Shown here: positions 6,790 to 11,389 of the stretch, piece after piece
Position numbering within the stretch: position 1 is the first letter of the stretch
How the letters are laid out: the number at the start of each line of letters is the position of its first letter
DNA from: Acanthaster planci
Taxonomy: Eukaryota > Echinodermata > Asteroidea > Valvatida > Acanthasteridae
Reading direction: 5' to 3'
NCBI RefSeq assembly: GCF_001949145.1
Contig: NW_019091561.1
Location: 389,446 to 400,834 of the forward strand
Length of the DNA stretch: 11,389 bases
Program-made: the position numbers and the translations under genes
The notes under the pieces: model-generated
What the model saw: the letters and a program-made list of their open reading frames with translations, nothing else
The model's database searches: none
What the model was told of the DNA's origin: nothing

Positions 6790-6889
6790 TGCCTGCCTAC
6801 AGACAGAAATATAGTACACTATGTGGAAATAGCTTTGTATTTCTATAAATTTTTCTTTTTCCTTTTTTTTTCTTTTTGGTCCTACCCCA

Positions 6890-7085
6890 CTTTTTCACAT
6901 CACCTCTTTGGGCATTAAACAATCCCTATGATGTTGAAACTTTACACACTTACATGTACATATAAGTAATTTATAGCAAGGGTGTCTTCTGAAACATGAA
7001 TTCATAATGACGTCATCACCTGATTTATTGTGGAATTTATAATATTTAATATTTTCCCATATTTTGTACACATTTTTCAACAACA
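6890..7085 (+). repeat. Family 2 copy 6
   Basis: After a T-rich run and GGTCCTACCCCAC (compare GGACCTCTACCC before copy 1) come CCCTATGATGTTGAAACTTTAC, TGACGTCA (7008-7015) followed by TCACCTGA (one mismatch from the 16-mer), AT-rich ATAATATTTAATATTTTCCC and ATTTTGTACACATTTTTCA. It keeps the family order but is diverged. Confidence 0.65.
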
Positions 7086-7149
7086 AAAGTAACTAACCAT
7101 CTGACTTGATACATATTAGGTCCATACTCAGTCCTCGGGGTAGACACGA

Positions 7150-7360
7150 TTAAAAAAAAATCGTCAAACTGATATCAACAAGTGTCATATGACATGGAAT
7201 GTGCAAATTTCAGAGGCCTGTGTCTCCTGAGGTAAACATCTAATTGGGTTCAAATTTTGCAGATATTTCGAAAGGGATGTATTAAAGAAAGACCACGTGT
7301 AATGATGACATCATCAGGTACTAAGTCACATGACCTAAAAAGTGCGCTCTTGAAAGCCTT
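7150..7360 (+). repeat. Family 1 block C, cut by the BEL LTR
   Basis: GTCATATGACATGGAATGTGC, a GGCCTGTGTCTCCTGAGG segment, AATTGGGTTCAAATTTTGCAG, CCACGTGTAATGATGACATCATCAGG and AAGTCACATGACC follow the family 1 order. A second unit begins at about 7323 but stops after GCTCTTGAAAGCC, just where other units continue with CTNNATCTCCTGA. The break coincides with the predicted LTR edge at 7361. Confidence 0.8.
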
Positions 7361-7473
7361 TGTGAAGTGACAAGGTTCACTTGGAAAGGGAGGCGTGGCT
7401 CAAAGGGTAACACAACAACTCTATGGCAGCGATTAAACTTATGAGCAGGATGGTTTAATGAAGAAACTGTCTG

Positions 7474-7479
7474 TTTATT
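7474..7479 (-). promoter_or_regulatory. AATAAA poly(A) signal in the LTR
   Basis: The minus strand reads AATAAA here, about 113 bp before the predicted LTR end. It would direct polyadenylation of the element's RNA in R. It is the only minus-strand AATAAA I see in the LTR. Confidence 0.5.
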
Positions 7480-7804
7480 ATACCCAGATAATTAGAAACA
7501 GGGGGTAGTGACTTGCAATTGGCCAGGATACCGTAGCAATCTTGGGGAAACTGTGCTTTGTGAACGGAATGGTGGAGCTGAAACCATTGATGAAGTCTTG
7601 GAAATATATGGAACAGGAAACCGTGGTGACTGGGGAATAAACAGAAATAAATACTAATAAATTAGCTGGAATGCACGTGCATGTGCCAATTAGACGACAA
7701 CACAATTGTACATGTAACGTTGCAACAATTTTCCCCGATTAAGGCTAAGGTTTGTACTCTAAACTCCTCTATTTTACATAATAACACAAGAATCACTATA
7801 TGAT

Positions 7805-7817
7805 CTTATACTATAAA
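7805..7817 (-). promoter_or_regulatory. TATA-like box in the LTR U3
   Basis: Minus-strand TTTATAG (7811-7817) and TATAAG (7805-7810) lie about 200 bp into the LTR. They are candidates for positioning transcription that starts near 7775-7785. AT-rich context makes chance matches possible. Confidence 0.35.
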
Positions 7818-8012
7818 CACTAAAGAACATACGGCTGTACTCATAATTGTCAGTAACGCACGGTAAGGGCAAATTTGGAGGTATTTTGATTGGATATGAG
7901 CTTGGTAAACCTGTCTTTAGAACGGAATGTATGGTGCGAGAATGAGTAAACTACTGAGGGCGCCCTACCAACTATTGCACGCGGTCAGTAGACAGTGAGG
8001 GACTTTCTTACA

Positions 8013-8023
8013 GCCGCCCCCAC
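8013..8023 (-). promoter_or_regulatory. Polypurine tract of the BEL/Pao element
   Basis: Minus-strand GTGGGGGCGGC directly precedes the LTR's TGT. A G-rich tract at this place primes plus-strand DNA synthesis in LTR retrotransposons. It lies 38 bp past the pol stop codon. Confidence 0.7.
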
Positions 8024-8060
8024 ATTTGGGTACTAAATGTGAAACCAAGAAAGTCTTAAG

Positions 8061-11000
8061 TTAGTGTTCAGTCTGTGGATGGTCCTCAGACGGGCAGTTG
8101 TCGTCGTCCTTGCATTCTGACAGACGGATCAGGCGGGCAACTGGTCTGGTGTACACCTTGTCACGAACTCGGACCTTCGCCGCTCTCACACGTCCATCAG
8201 TTCCAGGATGTGTCTCGCATATCTTCTCTACTGGCCACTGAGCTCTAACCAGCTGGGGGTCGACGACCATGACGACGTCCCCACAGGCCAGGTCTCTGGA
8301 TTCAGTCTGCCACTTTTGCCGACTCTGTAGACTGGGAAGGTAAGATTTGATGAAGTGAGCCCAGAACTGGTCAGAGAGCACCTGACTATGACGCCATCGT
8401 CGTCATCCCATGGATTTTTTGGAGGTGTAGACAACCTGTGGAAAGTTAGGATCTAGCCGCCCCATCAGAAGCATGTTTGGGGACATCGGATAAACGTCAG
8501 CAGCATCTGAAGAGACGTAACCCAAGGGTTTTGAGTTGAGAATCCCCTCGACTTCAGCTAAGATGGTTCAAAGTACTGGTTCTGTGACCGACTGGTCTCC
8601 CAAAGCAGCTCTGAGTCCAGCCTTGACCGACTTCACCTCTCTCTCCCAGGAGCCGCCAAAGTGGGGAGCATTTGGCGGGTTAAACTGGAATCGCATCTTT
8701 TGTTTGGAAAGCTGTTGGCTTAGATCTGGAGCCATGGAAGCAAAGAGACTTCAGAGTTCTGCTTCTGCACCCTTGAAGTTGGTCCCGCAGTCAGACAGGA
8801 TTTCATATGGTTTAGCCCTTAGGGAGGTGAAACGCTGAAAGGCCATCAGCAATGCATCTGTGTCTAAGCTCTCCAGCAAATCCAAGTGTATGGCACGTGT
8901 GGTCATGCACTTGAAGATGACTCCCCATCTCTTCTCTGTGCGTCAACCAATCTTAACCACCAATGGCCCAAAGGAATCAACGCCCGTTGAGAAGAAGGCT
9001 GGCTTGAAGAGACAGAGACTGGGAGAGGGCAGGTCGGCCATCTTGGGAACTGCTGGTTTACCGCGCCACTTGCAGCAATCGTTGCACTGGCGATGGTGCT
9101 GACAAATTACCTCTCGGCCTCGCAGGATCCAGAATTTCCGCCGTATTTCGGCAAGAACACGTTCAGCTCCAGGATGAAGGAGTCGCTGATCATAGTCTTG
9201 GATAAGAAGCTTTGTGATATGATGCTTCGGGTCAAGAATGATTGGGTGCTTAACTTCGTGCGGGAGGTGCTCTGCCTGTCGCAATCGGCCTCCCACTCTG
9301 ATCAGTCCAGACGTTTCATCATGCTCAGGACTAAGCTGTGCTAACCTGCTCCCAGAAGGCAACTGCTTGTTCTGCATCAGAGCATGGACTTCCTGAGGGA
9401 AGCAGTCTACTTGTACTTGAAGCAAAAGTTTGGTCTCGATGGCTTCTTCCCTCTCGACCAGTGTTGAAGGAGATATGTCAGCAGTTGCCGCTGCATCATG
9501 AAGCTCCTTGAAAGCCCGGATGAGGCCATTCCAGCTACGTTACTGTTCTGGGTTTGGCAACTGGGGCTCATTCACGGTGATCGCTCCACAGAATGTTGCT
9601 CCCTTCAGTTCTACGGTGTCTTCCAGTTTGTCGACAAAGGGGCTTGCCGGCCAGCGATGAGGAGGTAAGGACAGAAAGGATGGGCCATTTCTCCATCTTT
9701 GTTCATTAGAGAGTTCAGACACTGTCTTACCCCGAGTGATGTCATCAGCAGGGTTTTTGGCTGTGTCAACATAACGCCAATTCTCTGGGCTGCTCAGGGA
9801 CTGTATCTCTGCTACTCGTGTCCCGACAAATACCTTGTATCTGCAGGAGTCGGACTTTAGCCAGCGTAGTACTGTAGTGGAATCACTCCACAGGGTAATC
9901 TTCTGGATGGAAAGGGTCAACTCCTTTCTGAGCAAATCTGCCAAGTGTGCACCGACCAGTGCAGCAGAAAGTTCCAACCTTGGGATAGAAAGTTGCCGCT
10001 TGGGAGCTACCCTGGAACGTGACAGGATGAAACTGGTGTGGATGCTTCCTTTGTGACCTTCAATGCGCAGGTAGGCGACCAAGCCTTAGACTCTTTCTGA
10101 GGCATCATTGAAGATGTGGACTTCTCGGTTGGTCGTCTCGGTGTCAACTTCAGGTGGTGTGTAACACCTTGGTGGTCGAAGCTTAGGTAGGTCAGCCAGT
10201 TCCTATTCCCATGTGTGCCATCTGGTGAGGATATCTCCAGGCTCTATTGGGTCATCACAGGTTCTCTTTGACTTCCACAGATCCTGGATGATTACCTTAG
10301 CTCTTGCAGTGAAAGGTGCAAGGAAACAAATTGGATCATACTAGCTGGCCATGATTTTGTAGACAGTTCTGAGGTTGAGCATTTGGTAAGCAATGGGTCG
10401 GTGCTTGTAGCCAAGGTCATCTGCATCGCATTGCCACTGCAGTCCAAGTGTGGCCTCGGGTGTGTCACTCTGACCAAAGACATGCCAAAGGTCAAATCCA
10501 TCAAATCTGGCAGCAGCTGGCAGATCTGCTACCACTGAGGGGATATTGCTTGCCCATTGGCAAATGTTGAAGCCACCTGTGGCAAGCAGTGTGCATATCT
10601 TCATGACCAGTTCTTTAGCTGCTTTGGCTGAGGGCAGACTGTCCAGGCAGTTGTCTACATAAAAGGATTGTTGGACAGCACGTGCGACCTCTTCGTTGCC
10701 CTCTGGTGGTCGAGTACATGCCTTTGCAGGGCAAATGAGGCGCAGCAGGGGCTACAGGTTGTGCCGAACGGAAGAAACTGCCACTCATAGACATCAGGCT
10801 TAGATGCTCTGTCCATGTTCCACCAGATGAATCTCAAGAGGGGCTAGTCGGCTGGTAGGAGACGTATCTGGTGGAACATTGCTTGGATATCCCCAGATAT
10901 TGCCACAGGGTGCTGCTCAAATCTGAGGAAGACTCCAAGGAGGGATGCTCCATACTTGGGTCCAGGTAAGGGAGGGTTGTTCAGCACCTGTCCATCATGT

Positions 11001-11389
11001 TCGAATGAGCAGTTGAACACCAAACGTGGCTTACCGCTGGTTTTAACAATGCGATGTGGAAAGTACCACAACTCCTCAGTCTGCTGGGCTTTTGCATCAT
11101 TGACGACTCTCACGTAGCCTGCATCAAGTAGCTTCTGGATTTGCTCTTTGTGGATCCTAGCAAGGTCAGGCTGTTTCTGGAGTCGTCTCTCTGTACGCTT
11201 CAGGTTTGGGTAAAATGCTTCTTTGCCAGCATGGAAGTGGGTTCCATCATTCCTGCGCAAGAGGGGTGTGGCATAGCGCAGAACTCCTCCTTCTTCAATG
11301 CGAACTGTTTTTGCTTCAAACAGTTCCACAGCATACTGGTCCTGCTTGGAACAGGTTACAATCTTCTCACTAGTGTAAGGGATCACATC
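8061..11389 (-). pseudogene. BEL/Pao pol: RT, RNase H, integrase, DUF5641
   Basis: Polyprotein relic, open at the right edge. Reverse transcriptase (about 10340-11090): YFPHRIVK, the Asp-bearing GDIQAMFHQ (Asp 10889-10891), PFGTTCSP and FYVDN (10650-10661) where many elements have YVDD. RNase H-like domain (about 9700-10130): FNDAS (Asp 10104-10106), RLELSAALVGAHL, WSDS, NPADDITRG. Integrase (about 8550-9240): a zinc-binding motif of the HHCC type whose first His position reads Asp (9189-9191), then catalytic Asp 8976-8978, Asp 8790-8792 (SDCGTNF) and Glu 8643-8645 (GSWERE). DUF5641-like C-terminus (8061-8402): RRWRH, DQFWAHF, LACGDVVMV, RPVARLIRL. Stops interrupt at 10844, 10341, 10203, 10086, 9540, 8943, 8751, 8568 and 8403 (TAG, TAA and TGA all occur), and a one-base frameshift lies near 10700-10708. 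The true end is TAA at 8061-8063. Confidence 0.95.

Larger units (their letters stand above)
7361..8012 (-). repeat. 3' LTR of the BEL/Pao element
   Basis: On the minus strand the LTR starts TGTAAGAAAGTCCC at 8012, directly after the polypurine tract, and is taken to end ...GTCACTTCACA at 7361, about 650 bp. TGTAAG and the complement of the end (TGTGAAG) form an imperfect terminal inverted repeat. The end at 7361 is where a family 1 unit breaks off. Minus-strand TATA-like boxes lie at 7805-7817 and a single AATAAA at 7474-7479, in an order fitting U3-R-U5. The right edge is firm. The left edge could be off by a few bases (7361 or 7363), because the 5' LTR is not available for comparison. Confidence 0.75.
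7361..11389 (-). mobile_element. BEL/Pao LTR retrotransposon (5' part off window)
   Basis: A 3' LTR, a polypurine tract and pol are in the order expected for an LTR retrotransposon on the minus strand. Gag, protease and the 5' LTR would lie beyond 11389. The gap of about 50 bp between the pol stop and the LTR suits BEL/Pao elements, which lack an env downstream of pol in most cases. The pol region is visibly more GC-rich than the arrays to its left. All domains are present but the frame carries many stops, so this is a fossil copy inserted into a family 1 unit. Confidence 0.88.

Noticed and set aside
8228-10056. Plus-strand and alternate-frame ORFs within the BEL element (for example 8536-8838, 8860-9102, 9093-9344, 9835-10056)
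   Set aside because: They lie opposite or out of phase with the clearly recognisable minus-strand pol frame and have no domain of their own.
8061-11389. Stop-codon readthrough or a non-standard genetic code to make pol functional
   Set aside because: TAG, TAA and TGA all interrupt the frame, and a frameshift is present, so simple reassignment cannot restore it.
1-11389. CRISPR array, bacterial operon or phage module
   Set aside because: The repeats are long, diverged and without uniform spacers; the elements present (BEL/Pao, piggyBac) are eukaryotic.

Overview
This window looks like non-genic, repeat-rich nuclear DNA from an animal, probably an aquatic invertebrate or a non-mammalian chordate. 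The animal assignment rests on a 3.3-kb BEL/Pao retrotransposon pol relic (a lineage known from animals), a piggyBac-family transposase relic and eukaryotic Pol II/Pol III-like signals. The species cannot be named from the sequence. I find no intact protein-coding gene, rRNA, complete tRNA, CRISPR array or bacterial operon.

Layout. 1-610 is unassigned noncoding DNA with one perfect hairpin. 616-925 is a ~300-bp repeat (repeat X) that recurs in direct orientation at 3424-3715. 1172-1690 is a tandem array of family 1, with ~130-150-bp units that open with the palindrome GTCACGTGAC. A T-rich/TTTA spacer follows. 1838-3423 holds degenerate copies of family 2, marked by TGACGTCA, an AT-rich stretch and a CCCATTGACTTTGTACACA-like motif. 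After repeat X copy 2, 3716-4490 is unassigned but has a promoter-like CCAAT/TATA/initiator arrangement and splice-like signals. 4631-4720 is a near-perfect foldback whose arms carry a tRNA T-arm/B-box sequence. Family 1 resumes at 4731-5078.

The T-rich spacer after that second family 1 block is interrupted by a piggyBac relic on the minus strand (transposase 5406-6284, 5' terminus at 6785 next to TTAA). It keeps its N-terminal part and the C-terminal Cys-rich domain but has lost the catalytic core between them. Family 2 (6890-7085) and family 1 (7150-7360) then reappear.

From about 7361 to beyond the right edge lies a BEL/Pao LTR retrotransposon on the minus strand: the 3' LTR (about 7361-8012), a polypurine tract, and pol with reverse transcriptase, RNase H, integrase and a DUF5641-like C-terminus. 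Pol stays in one frame over more than 3 kb except for one frameshift, yet carries nine premature stops, so it is a fossil. The LTR edge cuts a family 1 unit. The inferred order of events is therefore that the family 1/family 2 arrays came first and both transposons inserted into them. The most unusual signal is the enrichment of two 8-bp palindromes (TGACGTCA and TCACGTGA), twice abutted into an exact 16-mer, across the repeat families.
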